A stretch of 64,000 bases of DNA from Oreocharis arfaki (taxonomy: Eukaryota > Chordata > Aves > Passeriformes > Paramythiidae): the NCBI GenBank assembly GCA_013398015.1, contig VZRR01011356.1, positions 191,984 to 255,983 on the forward strand. Direction: 5' to 3'. Below, in pieces: positions 1 through 13,200 of this stretch (position 1 is the stretch's first letter; each line of letters starts with the position of its first letter). A program made the position numbers and the translations under genes. The notes under the pieces are model-generated. The model did not search any database, was not told the origin of the DNA, and saw nothing but the letters and a program-made list of their open reading frames with translations.

Positions 1-618
1 AATCTAGTATTCTGACAGCTCCAGGAATGACGTGGACCTTTAATCAGATCATAGCACAAATACTCTTACATATCCTTTAGTTAAAACAGTTTTTTGCTTT
101 CTGGGTTGAAAAATACATAGTTACACTTGTTATTAGATATTTTCAGATAACAGATTTACATAGCTTTGAGGTGACATCACCTTTCAATGCACTGAGAATA
201 TCATGAGGTCATGTGTTGAGAACAAAACATTTAGACTTGACTAGCCATGTGACTCAGTAAAAGCACTTCTGAGGCTGTGAGCGAAACTGACCAAGTCACT
301 AGTAGGGCCCTTGGCCTGCTTCACCTCTGAGATGATCAACCTGATGCTGGGGTTTGTTTCTCAGGGAATTCCTTGTTTGTGGATCTTCTCTGCAGCTGCC
401 TTTCCCTTTCATCTCTTCTGCTAGACCTGCAACAGAAGTGAGCTGCATGAAGTGGGTGAATGTGAAGTTTGAAGACCTGTTTGGTCTCTTGTTTTGGACT
501 GTGCAGTTATTGCAAGTGCAAGGACCTTATGTTGCAATCAAATCTTTTAATTGAATGCCATTCTTTTTACTATGTATACTGCCTTTTTCTCTGTGCTATG
601 GCTCCAAGACATGGTGTA

Positions 619-646
619 TAAACTATGCAGGCACCTGCATAGTTTA
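619..646. repeat. Inverted repeat, 13-bp arms with a 2-base spacer
   Basis: The left arm TAAACTATGCAGG (619-631) is matched exactly by its reverse complement at 634-646, with CA between. A second, smaller inverted repeat (GTACCT at 648-653 and AGGTAC at 661-666) follows at once and shares the words CATAG and GCAGG. The pair could fold into two neighbouring stems. Confidence 0.9.
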
Positions 647-3600
647 AGTACCTACATAGCAGGTACACAAGTGCAAAGTACAATTTCAAAGTATGGAACA
701 ACAGGTCTAGAAGTATTGTTAGCTTGAGTATAATTTGCAAGGATAAGAAAACTTGATGATTGATAATTTTCTAAATTGAAAAATTTAGAAAAGACTTGAA
801 TAGATGTTTCCCCTCCCTCCCAATTCCTGCCCCAATTCTTGGTAATTTTAGTCCTTTTAAAAAAATCTTCAAACTGCAGTAACGCTACCAAAAAATGGTA
901 CTGTTGCAAGGTGAGTGACAAGAAGCATCAGGAACTTAGTACTTTAATGCTTTAATGCTTGTTTCTGCACTACGAGAGTCGCTCTTTCTCATCTGTGGAA
1001 ATGGGCTTTGGAGAGAAAAAACAGCATGACATCTTCATGAAAATGTCTTTCATTTAGTCTCTCAAATGAAACTGACCCTGAAGCTTCTCCTGACTGCTTT
1101 TTGTTGTCTTTGGGGATCTCTTTGGATGAGTAAGGATCTGCAGGAGGTCTGTATTATGATGAAAGTCCTGCCTTAAGCTTTTGGAGTTTTGTTAATATAA
1201 AGGCTTCTGATGTAGTAAAAGAAAGAGTCAAGTCAGTGTGATTCAACCATGCATCCTTCTAGATACATAGAAAGATTAATAATAGATAGCAGGAGCAAAG
1301 AGACTTCAGGATTATAATAAAGGGAATTATCCTCAATGGAGTTGCATTTTAAAACTGCAGCTGAGTATTAGAGAGGATGTTTCCATGCATTTCCATATAG
1401 ATTTTTCTGTGGAGAGCATGACAGGGGTATGTCATGGGGGACAAAGTTATTCTTGAATAGCTTATTGTTAAAATTGTTAAAACTATGTTGACAAGTTGAA
1501 AAAAAATTTTTTTTTCTTCACTGTAAGAATCTCATAAGGATTTCTTTGTAACATACTGTATAAAATTCATATGAAAAGTCGAATAGCATAAAGGATTGCT
1601 TGCATGGATAACTGCTATGTTTTTTTCTGTGTAAATGTTCCACAGAGTATCAGTTCTTGAAGATGTGGATACAAGGAGTTGTCTCAGTGCTCAAAAAGCT
1701 GATATTATGTATTGTCTGTGAAGCTTGATGAAATAGTTAGCAAAATTCCTCTGAGAGTGCCTCTAGTTATGCAGGCTGGCTCCCTTTGGCTGCCTGGCTT
1801 CAAGCGACCCTAACGAACATTGCAGCCATTTGGGGTGAGTTGTAGAAGCAGCCTGGTCACCCTTGGAGCAGCCAGCCCAATACAGCTCCATCCCTCCACA
1901 GCAGCCCTTCTGCAGGCTCTAGAGAAGGGCTGGAAGCTGTCTGGGTGTTGGCTATCAGAGGCTGCTGCTGGTAAAGAAAACCAGTTTACCCCAAACATAA
2001 GACCACAGACCCCTCTTAAACCCTGTCAGAGTTGAACATGGAAAGAAAAGACATTTCTCTTCCATGTTCCTGTAGGAGGTTGCTGTTACCCAAGGTGCAG
2101 CCTGTTCCTTTCTGATAACAGCCTTTGAAATCTGAAGAATTGGTTCTCATACCCCTCAGGAGGGACAGTAATGGGCTTCTTTGAGTACCCTAGTGGTATT
2201 AAATATCAAGAAATAAGGATGACTTCAATGACAATGTTGTGAGGAAGCCGAAAAAAAGGAAGTGGGAACCTGGCAAGTGAACCCCAAACTGCTCAAACGT
2301 GAGTCAGCTTGCAGGTCTTTATAAAGCACGGTTGTTTTTGTAATGAACTGTAAATACCTCGTTTTCCGTGGAGAGCAGAAGCTGCCGTTGCTGTTTACAG
2401 TGGCAGTTGGGGCTGGAGCAGCAGAGCAGACTGTGAGTGCTTGTCCTGGAATAGCCTCCATCGCCTGCTTCTGAGTCAGGGTGAAAAGCCCTTGCTGTCC
2501 ACACATCCAGGCAAAGTAAGGCCAGAGCTTAGGAGCAGAGCTGATAGATAGCTGTGGCACCTTCAAATCTTTTTTCTTGGAGGACAGATGAATGTTGTAG
2601 GCTGCAAAAGCTGTGGGCACTGTGCACCCAGAGACCTGTGGCAGGCTGCCATGTTATTTATTTTGCTTTCCCAGGGTGACAGGCTTTCCCTCCACCCCCT
2701 GACCTTCCTTCTCAGTTTCTAGTGGTGTAACTGGCCACTGTCAGGGAGTTGCCAAAGCTGCATTCTTCTCTTTCCCTCCCAGGAGCAAGGGCTTCATATG
2801 GTGTGCTTGTGACCTTCTGTTGTCATGCCCAGATCTGTGGTGAAATGGGAAAGGAGATGGGTAGGAGGCAGAAAGTTTCAAACAGCAGCAGTGCAAGGGA
2901 TAGATCTGATTTCTGGCATTTGGGCTAAAGAATTGTTTCAGAGGTGAAGATGAAGGAGAAAGTGTGATCTAGTGCTGCTGGAAATGTTTCTTTCCACTCC
3001 TATTTATTTGGTTTGTTGTTCTCATCATGGATCTCCATCTAATTTTCTTCATAGATCTGATGGTTTTACTGAGGTACCAGTTAAATCTATACGAAATATT
3101 ACCATGTGAGAGTCAACACAGGAAGAATCCCTTATGGGCAGAAATTGGGTATCATAGTCTGTGAAGAAAGAATAAATTTGGCGTGGGTTTACTATCTGGA
3201 GACAGCAGTTGCAAAAACTGTAGGGAGGTTTTGTATTCAACTAAGACTTAAACTTCTCTCTGCCAATTGTTAATACAAAGTGGAGCCACATAGTGCGTTT
3301 TTCTCGGTGCCAGTCTTCTCTGATTGCTTTTTAACAATTGAAATTAAAATTCTTTAAATACTAGTCTTTCCAGCTTTTACTAAAGCAGATGCTATAACTT
3401 AAGCTCTTCCCACTGAGAAGCACTGTGTAGGATTATTGACTGAAAAGGAAAATGTTTTATTTTTTAAAAAGCATGAAGGACCTGAAGATTGGTGTGACTC
3501 ACTAAATGGGTCCCCTGTTAAATGCATCTCAGATTACTTAGGGTTCAATCCAATTCTCTATTGTTATGAGTGAGAGTTATATCAAGCCTTTAAATAGGAG

Positions 3601-3876
3601 GAAAGCATCTTAATTATCCATTAAGGGTAATAAAGGAAGTTGGTTATGACACCATTAAAACAACCGCAATGAAAAATCTGTTTCAGTGTTTTATGTTTAA
3701 GAAGAACATGGGATTTGGATGTCATCTATACTGCAGCTAGTTCAGTGCTGTGTTATTATGAGAATCATGATTTTTTTAAATTGCCTTGTATTGCCCACCA
3801 AAGTGTGGACTAGACTGTTGTATGACAATGGTACGAAAGACGTGGAGAACTGTGATCTGCTGTCTGTACAAAAGAT

Positions 3877-3906
3877 ATCCATCCATCCATCCATCCATCC
3901 ATCCAT
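3877..3906 (+). repeat. (ATCC)n microsatellite
   Basis: About seven and a half uninterrupted ATCC units. They lie in intronic DNA and create a run of isoleucine, histidine, proline and serine codons in two overlapping open frames that are not genes. Likely length-variable between individuals. Confidence 0.97.
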
Positions 3907-6900
3907 GTGAATCTGTAGATGTATTTAAAACAAATATTGTTTTATTTGAAAAAAGCCTTAGTCAGTCATGCGATGTTGTTCTCTCAGTTTTATATGAGAA
4001 CATTTTCTCTTCCTACACCTCTTGCTTCTGTCATAGCCTTAGTCCATATTCTTTTGATTATCGTGGTTACAAGTGCCTGTATTTAAAATATCAAACTGTC
4101 ATTGAAACTTTATTGTTTTGAAGCTTCTTTGCTTGTCTCTGTTACAACACTTACAGGGAGAAAATACAATAGAAAAAGATACTGCTTGTGGTAAAGCTTT
4201 TGAATATAGGCCTGCAGGTAGCTCCCATAGTACTCTATCTTTGCTTTCTTGGTCTGATTATGATTTTGTTTTATGTTTCCTTATTTAAGAGAACATGCTG
4301 TATTATATAGTGAGAAAATTATGCCAAGTTTTAAAATCATTTTAATGTCATTAGTGTGTTAATAGTTATGCAGATTTATTTTACACAGGAAATAATCAGC
4401 TATGTAGATATGAAAGGTTCACTGGGAAAGTGTGGATTAAAGAAGAAAAAATTCATCATCAGTCAGGAAAAAATATTGATATGCAAAGAAAAAGATTAAC
4501 GTGAACAGAACTTGCAGTTCATTAAGAGAAATGTGCCTTTAACATGGTCTGAAATAATTCCATAATTGAGATTGCATTTTAAAGAAATGATGGCTCTGTA
4601 ATTTATAACATCATTTTTTTTTTGTCCCAGACAGTTTAAAACCTTACCTTTCTGCAACACAGTCACTTTTTATCTAGATAATTCTTAATAATTTATGCAT
4701 GATTTTTTTCATTCCTTGTGAAAGACACAGTGCTGGTTGTATTAATATATTCATAGATGCATAATTTGTCCTGATATAAATTAAAATAATGCTTGCAGGG
4801 CTACCTGCATTACGATAAGAGTTCCCCCTGCATCAGCTAGCCTTGATGATAGCCAGAAGTGGTCAGGCAGTGCTTGTCTTAGCAATGCTTAACATTTCTC
4901 CAGCGATTTCCATTTCCAAAAACTATACAAATAAATGATAACTCCAAGTAGCTACTCTTATGTATATTACAAATAACCATACTTTGCTTGACCTTTTGGT
5001 CTTATAATTTGAAAGACCCAAAGTTAAAAAACTTAAAAGTGGGAGATCAGGAAACTAGCAGCTTTATGTCTGGGTGATGTGGGAACATTAAAGACTGCTT
5101 TGCATTGGGAGAAAACAGTGCTGAGTAACTTTTGATTTACATGGTAGGGAGAATGACAGGTTAGATCTTGGCCTTGTTAGAGGTCCTCAAGCTCTTCTCC
5201 AAGGTCGGTTGTGCCACCTTTGGTTTTTATGGCTCATAACATGTCAAATTGTACAGCAATTTTTTGATGTGGTCATTGGAAATGAGGTAGGAGGAGATTT
5301 TCAGATGTAATCTCTTTTATCCCCACCCACAGCCATGAACATATTCATATCCTTCTTATTGCAGCAATTTTTAAGTCACTCAGGCATCAAATTTATTTTC
5401 TCTTGTGACTGTATTTGTTTTTAGGGATATGTTGTTGCAATGTTTTTAAGTTATTTCTGGACTCTTGAAGCAGGCTGGAAATTTGGTTCAGCTCTGACCT
5501 GTCTGTCGACCTTAGAAAAAAACTTAAAAAATCAAAAAAAGGTGGGGGGAGGGATAAGAAACAAGGCAGCAGATCACTGAAATGTACTTTATAAACAGAA
5601 ATGCCTAATGTTGTCTCCTTGAAATTTTGGCAGTTCTTTGCCCATTCTGTTTTACAGTGCTCAGGATTACCACTAGCTTTGCTACAGAGATTGCAGCATG
5701 TGATACTAAATGAGACATGCTTACTAACAGTTGGTTCATACATGCAAACTTGATGGAGTAAATGGTTTAGATAAAGCATGGAATGCTTCAATAACAGTAT
5801 GACAGTAGTATTTTGTCAGGGGTCAAAGTACCATTAGGGATCCTTTGCTTGCGATCTGCAAGTGATTTCTATTGAGCACTACATTCAGAAGTACATCCAT
5901 TGTCCTCAAGTTAAATGAAAGTATAGATAAAAAATGGCCTGGTTTCAATACAAACAAATTTTCATTTGTTTTATTAGTTGCAATACAGGATTTTGCAGTC
6001 CTACTGACTTGGTAGGGTTAATCTGGACATAAAGGACTAGATTGGATTGTGTAGCTCCAGCTTTGCCGTTCTGGCAGGGGCATTTTAATGTTCATTATCG
6101 CTTTAGAGAAAGATGCTGCATTAGGAGCAGTTGTTTTTTAACTACTTATTTCCAGAATTGTACTGTTAAGGAATAGCCTTAATAACCTTCTAATGTAAGT
6201 TTTTCATAAATGAAATTGTCTGTTTTCATTTCTGCTTTTTCTTTGACAAAATTGTGTTAAGAAATGATTAGGTGGCTCTGCAGGAATATGGATGCCTTAT
6301 TACTGATGCAAAGTCAAATAATCATTTAGACCTAAGCATACTGGAATGTCTCTCACATAAAACTTTTCTTCTAAGATTGGTGATTCAGATAATTTAAGAT
6401 GACATATACATTAAACAAGTTTCGAGGAGCAATTCAATTGAACAAGTGAATCTGAGACTCAAGAGATTTCTGTTGTTAGATGTTGCTTTATACTATTGCT
6501 TTACAGAAGCAACAGTGCTTATACAGATTTTCTTAATGGCTTCACTCTTGAAAGCAAAGTGGAAACAATTTTGAAAATTAGTGAAATCTTCAAGGTTTTT
6601 TTGTAGTTATTTTGTTCTTTGTATTTAAAAAAGCTTTTATATAATTCAGAAATTTTTTTGTTAGTTTTGCACCAATGTCTGTTTTCAGATCATTTTTCTC
6701 TGACTTAAGCTTGTGCAGTCAGATGTGGCTTTAGATGCTGTGGGTGTTACCTAGTATGTGAATGTATATACTAATGTGATAAAACATGCAAAATGTACTG
6801 GAATTCTTTGGTAGAAGTCCAAGACAGTGTTTTACCTACTAAGGGAATATGTAAGTTGTGAGGTATCACGTTGTAGCAATGACAAAAGTCAGCTAAATAT

Positions 6901-8368
6901 TTTTCCTATCTATAAATAGTCTGGCTCGGGTACTGGAAGCAGCCTGGATTAAACTCCATGAGCTCTAGGGAACTGTTTGTGCCAGGCAGGGCAGCCGTGG
7001 TTCGTAAGCTGAGGCTGAGTGAGGCACCAAAGGCAGCTGCATTGTGCAGCACAGGAATGTGTGCTCAGGTGACACCATGGCTGGAAAGGAGGCACATCAA
7101 ACCCACTTGCACTGGCCCTGCAGTCCAGGGGCCAGGATCTGGTAGATACTAACCATGGAATTGTGTTATTTATACATAAGTCAGACCTTGTATTGCAAGA
7201 ATTGGTGGTTTCAGCACCCACAGGGTGACAGTTTTTCAAATTCACAGATTCCACTCCTTCAGGGTAATGTCAAATGGCAGTGTTGCTTGATTTAGAAATA
7301 AAATACTTGTTAGATCTGATTTTCAAAAATACTGTTTGTCTATAGATGTTAATATTGTTCAAATACTTGCTTTTCCACATAACCCTGTTCTTGTTAAACT
7401 ACTTATCCTAGACAAGTTGAAATAAATTTGCAGCTACTTGGTTCAGCTTTTAATAGCTGGCCATTACTTTAGATATGCTCTTCATCAAAATTCTCCAGAT
7501 ATTTTACAGCTAGATAGGAAAGGATGGATCAGCAAAACTGATCCCACTGCAATAAATCACTCCATAGAGTAACATCCCAGTAACCATGCTACTATTGTTG
7601 CCTTTTGTCCAGCACTGCGTGGGTTCACTTCACTGAGTTGTGGACCCCTTCAAGAGGTGGAGGGAGCAGTACATGACATCACCTTGTCACTGCCAGTGTG
7701 GTATGGTCAGTTAAGAAACAAAATTACCTGAGGGTAAACAAGTGGGATTAGATGTTTGAAGATAAAACTGTCAGGGAAACTTAGCTTCTGTGTTTCTATT
7801 TGGATGACTGTGAATCACTACGGTAGCACCAAATCGTGCTTATTAAACAGTTCTTCAGCTGTCGGGTTTAATACAGCATGAAACTAGAAGGATTTAAATG
7901 GTACTGATGCCCCTGTAAACAACTGACTTGCATCTGGTATGTGTTCAGTCCTCTTTGCACCTGGGAAGAGGGGGAAGCAGTTTGTCTACCTGATGATTTT
8001 CTGAAAAAGATTAGTCTTGGAGAGCACAGAGGAAGCATATTTCTTTCTTTACTACTGTGTTGTATTTAACTTGTCTCATGCCACACATCAAGTACCTCTC
8101 AAATGATAAGTTATCCAGGTACCAGTTGAAAAGGGTTGGTTCATCTTCACTTGAATGCCAGATGGAGTCATCCAGAAATGACCCTTGCAGTCCTGCTTTT
8201 AGTTGTGAAGGTAGAGATCACAGTAAATTGTTAACATCACACACTATAGCCTGCAGTAGGTTGTTAGCTTCTGTGTTTGGTGCTTGATGGACTATTATAC
8301 TTCACCAAATAGGACATCCATAGCTCTCAGTTTGTCTCCATACAACACTGTTCTCCTGAATCTCTCTC

Positions 8369-8382
8369 TTTTTTTTTTTTTT
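8369..8382 (+). repeat. Poly-T run after a short CT repeat
   Basis: Fourteen T residues directly follow TCTCTCTC. On the minus strand this is a poly-A run, but no retroposon body is recognisable next to it. Confidence 0.9.
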
Positions 8383-8526
8383 CATTTTTGGGTTTCTTTG
8401 AATTCTTAGGGGAAAAGCCTAATGGCAATGAAATATTTATACCTCAAAACTGTGTCAAAGTGGTCTGTTACCTTTCTTGTCTTCAGCAAGTTCATTAGTC
8501 ATGTCTTAAAATTCTACATATAAATT

Positions 8527-8557
8527 ATTACTATTACACAAATAGTGTAATAGTAAT
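8527..8557. repeat. Inverted repeat, 13-bp arms with a 5-base loop
   Basis: ATTACTATTACAC (8527-8539) and its exact reverse complement (8545-8557) flank AAATA. AT-rich, so its thermodynamic weight is modest. Confidence 0.9.
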
Positions 8558-10240
8558 TGTCCAATATTGATTAGGCTCATTCATTCATAGCTGCTTCCTT
8601 GTTTTCTCTCTTTTCCCACGGAATGTTACAATATCCTGAGATGAATTACCTCTCATTTTCAGTGAAGAATTATTTTCTGCCTGTTTGTCCTTTCTAGAAC
8701 TTCCTCCCTGCACTCTTCAGATCTTCTCAATTTAAAACCATCTCTTCAGCAATTGTTAACTCTTTGCTTCAAACCTAATAACTTCACTATGGAATGAGTA
8801 AGTCTGACGTTTTCACTTACAGCCTTATTAGCAAAGTGGTGTGCTCCTGCTGGGACATTTATAGGAGTAGGGGGCATCATCTTCTCATAGACTTCTTGTG
8901 AAACAACAAATCGTTAAGTACAAATCCAGAATCTGGAAAGCAAGATTTAAATCAGTCAGCTGTTAAGGCTATTGTGGGCATGTATACCATGTCCATAAGG
9001 AATCCAGGTCTTTTCTGTAATTCAGAAGTTGTCTGTGGTGTGAAATTTCTTACTGTCCTTGAGTCCTGTTAGCTTTTACGTCTGTGTGAGTGTTTATAAT
9101 GTTGATGCAGTTTGTTTCCTTTTTTTATTCCTGCCCACATTGTTACTTTTCTACTTCCAGTGTAGCAGAGGCACTTTGAACATATTTATGCTGACCCAGA
9201 GCGCCATGAGGGTAGATACATTTTCCTGGTGTCAAAAGTGGAGTGTGTATTCCTTTTGAATTTCTGTACCACTTTTTGCATAGTACCCAGTTTTTAGTAT
9301 GTTTTTTTCCTGCTTATAGACAATGAATAAATTTGTCAGTCATGGTACATGTTCAAAATCAGTGTGCTTTTTCCAAAACATATCAGAAATTATTTATAAG
9401 GATTTTAAAGCAAGGCAATAAGCAGCTTTATAGCTACGATAGCTTTCAAACAAATTAACAAAAGGGATCTTATAATATACAACCAAGAGCTGAGCTCTTT
9501 CTTGTATCCCTCTTTTCTATTCCCTATGATCCTTTGGGTGGCACAGGGGGCAGAGGACAGAGGTTACAATGAAAAAGATGATGTGGAATTGTTGGAAAGA
9601 GGTGAACACTTATCATGAGTGCTAGAGTCATTCATTCTGGTAGCAGGAAAACTATTTCTGTGTCTCCCCATTCTGTAACTTGTGTTTGTCAATTGACAGT
9701 TTATTCACAGACTAGAATAATCATCTGTGTTACTGTAAGTGATTGTCTGAAGACTTGCATGAGATAAGACCTGTAGGGAAAAATAATCTTTTATTAGAAC
9801 AGCTGATAACAGCTGGGAAAACCAGACAGGCTGAGAGGCACACATGCCTTTTGTCTTACTTACTTCTCTCTGTCTCTTGAAAACTGACTCCTGCACTCCA
9901 GTTTGGAGGACTAGTCATTGCTCAAGTGCATTTGGGGAATACTAATTTGAGATTCTAATTAATCTCTCCCTGGTAGTGAGTAGCTTTTAGAAATTAACAG
10001 CACTATCATAAGCTAATGGCTATATTAGGACCAGGACATAGGATATTGTAGGTAATTTATCTTATTTGAGAGCAATTTAACTCAGATGTAAACTTGCATG
10101 TTGGAAAGAGATGCATTCAGATAAATAGCAGAGGGACCTAAAGGCTGCAGGACACCTTTGATTGCCAAGAGCTGCCTTCTGGGTTAGAGTGCTGACTGCT
10201 TCACTGAAGCAGTGTCAGTGTCTCCACCAATTTTACTTTT

Positions 10241-10256
10241 TTGTTGTTGTTGTTGT
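10241..10256 (+). repeat. (TTG)n trinucleotide repeat
   Basis: Five TTG units follow a T run. Short and probably stable. Confidence 0.9.
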
Positions 10257-13200
10257 CACTCAGGTATTCACTGAATAAATGTGCTTCTGTTGGAAAACAA
10301 GTAGCTGAGTAAATAGGTTAAGTTGACAGTTCATGATCTACAACAGAATACATTAGCAAAATTTAATATTATTACTGACTCATAGTTACAGTTCAGTAAG
10401 CCATTTACCCCAAACTAAGTAATTGTTAAATAAACAAAATGGGAAGCTAAAAAAGGAAGCACATCAAGAATCTGAATCAAAGAAAAGCAACAAGAAAACC
10501 ATTTTATTTTTTAGTTTGCTTGCTAGAGCCCTTTAAAATATAGCTAAATCAAAATAATAAACTACTTAACACATTTAAGGTATAATAGAAGGGGAAACCA
10601 CGCACATGGTTGGTAAGCCTTTGTTTTTGCAGACGTGACTGGTTTTCTCATTTGCAGAAGCATATTTGCTGTGAACAAAGGCTTCCCAGTTGTCATATGA
10701 AGTTGACTAGAAAGCTATCCTGCAGCTAGAGAGATATCAAATATTAATATTTGTGCTCGTGTAGCCAAAGGTGTGTGTATTGGATAGGTCTCAAGTCTGG
10801 ATGTAGCTACAGCTTCTTGTAAAACCCAAATACAGTATAAAAATTGCAGTGATGGATTAGTGCAATATGTTTTGTCAATAGCTGATCCTAGGTAATGTCA
10901 GATACATCCTCTAAGATACAGCCAGATGAAGCAGAGACAATTGGGTTTACCAAGGGAAGAGAATTTCTTACTTTTTTTTTTTTTAAAGTTTAGAGTAGGA
11001 GGCAGCAGGGGATTTTCTGTGTTAAAGACATAAACATACATACGCATAGATCATTCACTCTGTATTTTAAATAAAGGACTTCCCAGGGTATCTTGAGCTG
11101 TTGTTTAATGAATGAGTTAAAATTAAGTTGTGGTTTGTGTCACGGTGCAGCTAGATGATGTTGTGCAAGCCTTGCAGTATGTAATGCATCAGAACAGTTT
11201 CTTCTTTCATTTTGGATAAATAATGGTCATAGAAGTCAGTGCCTGGAGAACATTAAAGAGTGTGTGTCCTTCCCATAATTACACACAAATTCCCCAGTGG
11301 GTCTGACACGACCTTATTTTTAATAACTGGGCCTCATGCTTGGATTCCTTCTCTCAAAATAGGGCTCCAACAGCAGGACATGTGTTGACCTTTTATCTTA
11401 CGTAAGACCCAGGAATCGGAGGGGAGTTCACTGCTTGTCAGGAGGTGCTTCCTCCACCTTCCCAGGCTAAAAGAGTGCTCAGGCAGCAATATGTAAATAC
11501 TGGGTACTCACCTGGTGATGTGCCATTTACCTTTTGACTTTTATGCACACGGGCCATTAAGGTTTGAAGTTTTGATGATCCCCTATAAGCTCTGTTTTCT
11601 TAAAATGAGATTGTCATTCTTCCTGTAGTGTAACCATGGAAACAGACAGGGAAGCCTTAAAGAAAGTGATCGAACATGCTGTGCTAATTAATCCTACCCT
11701 TCAGTTTTCTTTCAGTTGAAGGATGTGCTTAAATAAATTTTGCATGAGTAAGCATATTTGGATGTGCAAAGGGTTATAAAATATGTAGCAAATTTTCTTG
11801 CAGAAGGATATCTGAAAAAACCCTGGTAACTGTCATCTATTTACATCTGGACCATCAAAACAAGAAATCCAGTATCTTGTTGGTATTTCACATATATATT
11901 TTGATAGCATTATTTTTATAATGTAAATATTTCTGAAAGATGAGAGTATTTTTGTCATGTCTCATGTGCGATGAGACACATTTGCATTAATTTTGAGTCT
12001 TTGAGTGAAAGTGTTCATATTGCAAATGCATTCTTTATGCAGAGCATTATTCAGAAGAAGCAAAGGTTGCTCCCTCCCTGTGAGAAAGCCGCTCCTCCGA
12101 GGCATTAGCCTGATTCAGGTCCTGTCAGTCCTGCACAAGGGGAGTGAGTGCCTGACTGAACAGTGGGACTGTGCCAAATCCTCCCCTTCCAAATTTTAGC
12201 TTTTGCGAGTATTTCCCTTAGTTGTTCACTCCTGCTTTCCATTTTTCCATTTAGTTTCCAAAGCATTTGGCCAACCAGGAAACCAATTGGCTGCGGCTTA
12301 AAACATGTGGCCTGTACTCATAAGCCTTTTGTTATGGTTTAACTCAAACCAGGACACCTCTTAACCTGGTAGTGCTGTCTGATACCAATGTATGGCCTCA
12401 GCTTGCTTTTACAAATTAAGATTTTGTTTAAACATTTCTTTGTTTAAACAGAGGAACATTAATGATCTTCTTATAACTGAGAAGCAAGTGCAGCAGCTAA
12501 CCTCAAATGAAACCTTCATAGTGTTTTGGGAGTGAAGAGTGGATTAAAGGAAAACATTTAGTTGTCCAACAGGCTGGGACTAGCCCAAAAGGGCCATTCT
12601 GTGAAAGTCAGATGGATTTTCTTTAACCTGGAATGGGTTAGAGGTAGAGGAGATCTAGAAGCAGTATACTGAGAAAACACCATGGGTGGTATTTCCAGCA
12701 GGAGAGGAGGACTGGTTCCACTCTGAACAGTCATAGGCGAGGAAGAAAGGTGGGCTTGGGCTGACTATATCCCTTGCAAAGCTCCATCCTGGTCAGTAAA
12801 GCGGCAGAAACCGGCTGGCAAACATGGTTATGGTGTTATTATTTGCAACATGATTTCTGATATGGCAACTTGGGTACACATTCCTCTCTACATGGGACAT
12901 TTCTGGAATGTGTGGATCAACGGCTTTGTGTCACAGAAATCTGAGTTTGTCATCCCACAAGCTCTAAAGTTTTTTGACAGTTTTCCCCTAAATACACGAT
13001 GTTACTGGCTTCTTCAAGAAGCCTTTCCACTGCTTGGTTATGCCTCTTCTGCTATGAAAGCTTGGTAGAAGATTAGAATTTGCAACCAATCAGTCTTCCT
13101 CATACCAGACTAATGGGGAAGGCTCAGACAGGCAAAAAAGGATGGAGACATTTACCATCCAGACTTCTCAAATCCTTTCATAATTTTTTATATTGCTTAA

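Noticed and set aside
2225..2620. 131-codon minus-strand open frame
   Set aside because: No motif or family likeness, and nearby frames overlap it in other phases with equal quality.
3877..3906. Short regular repeats considered as a CRISPR-like array
   Set aside because: These are 4-bp microsatellite units without spacers in a vertebrate genome.
5393..5791. 132-codon minus-strand open frame
   Set aside because: Low-complexity middle (serine, leucine, phenylalanine and proline-rich from an A-rich tract) and no recognisable product.
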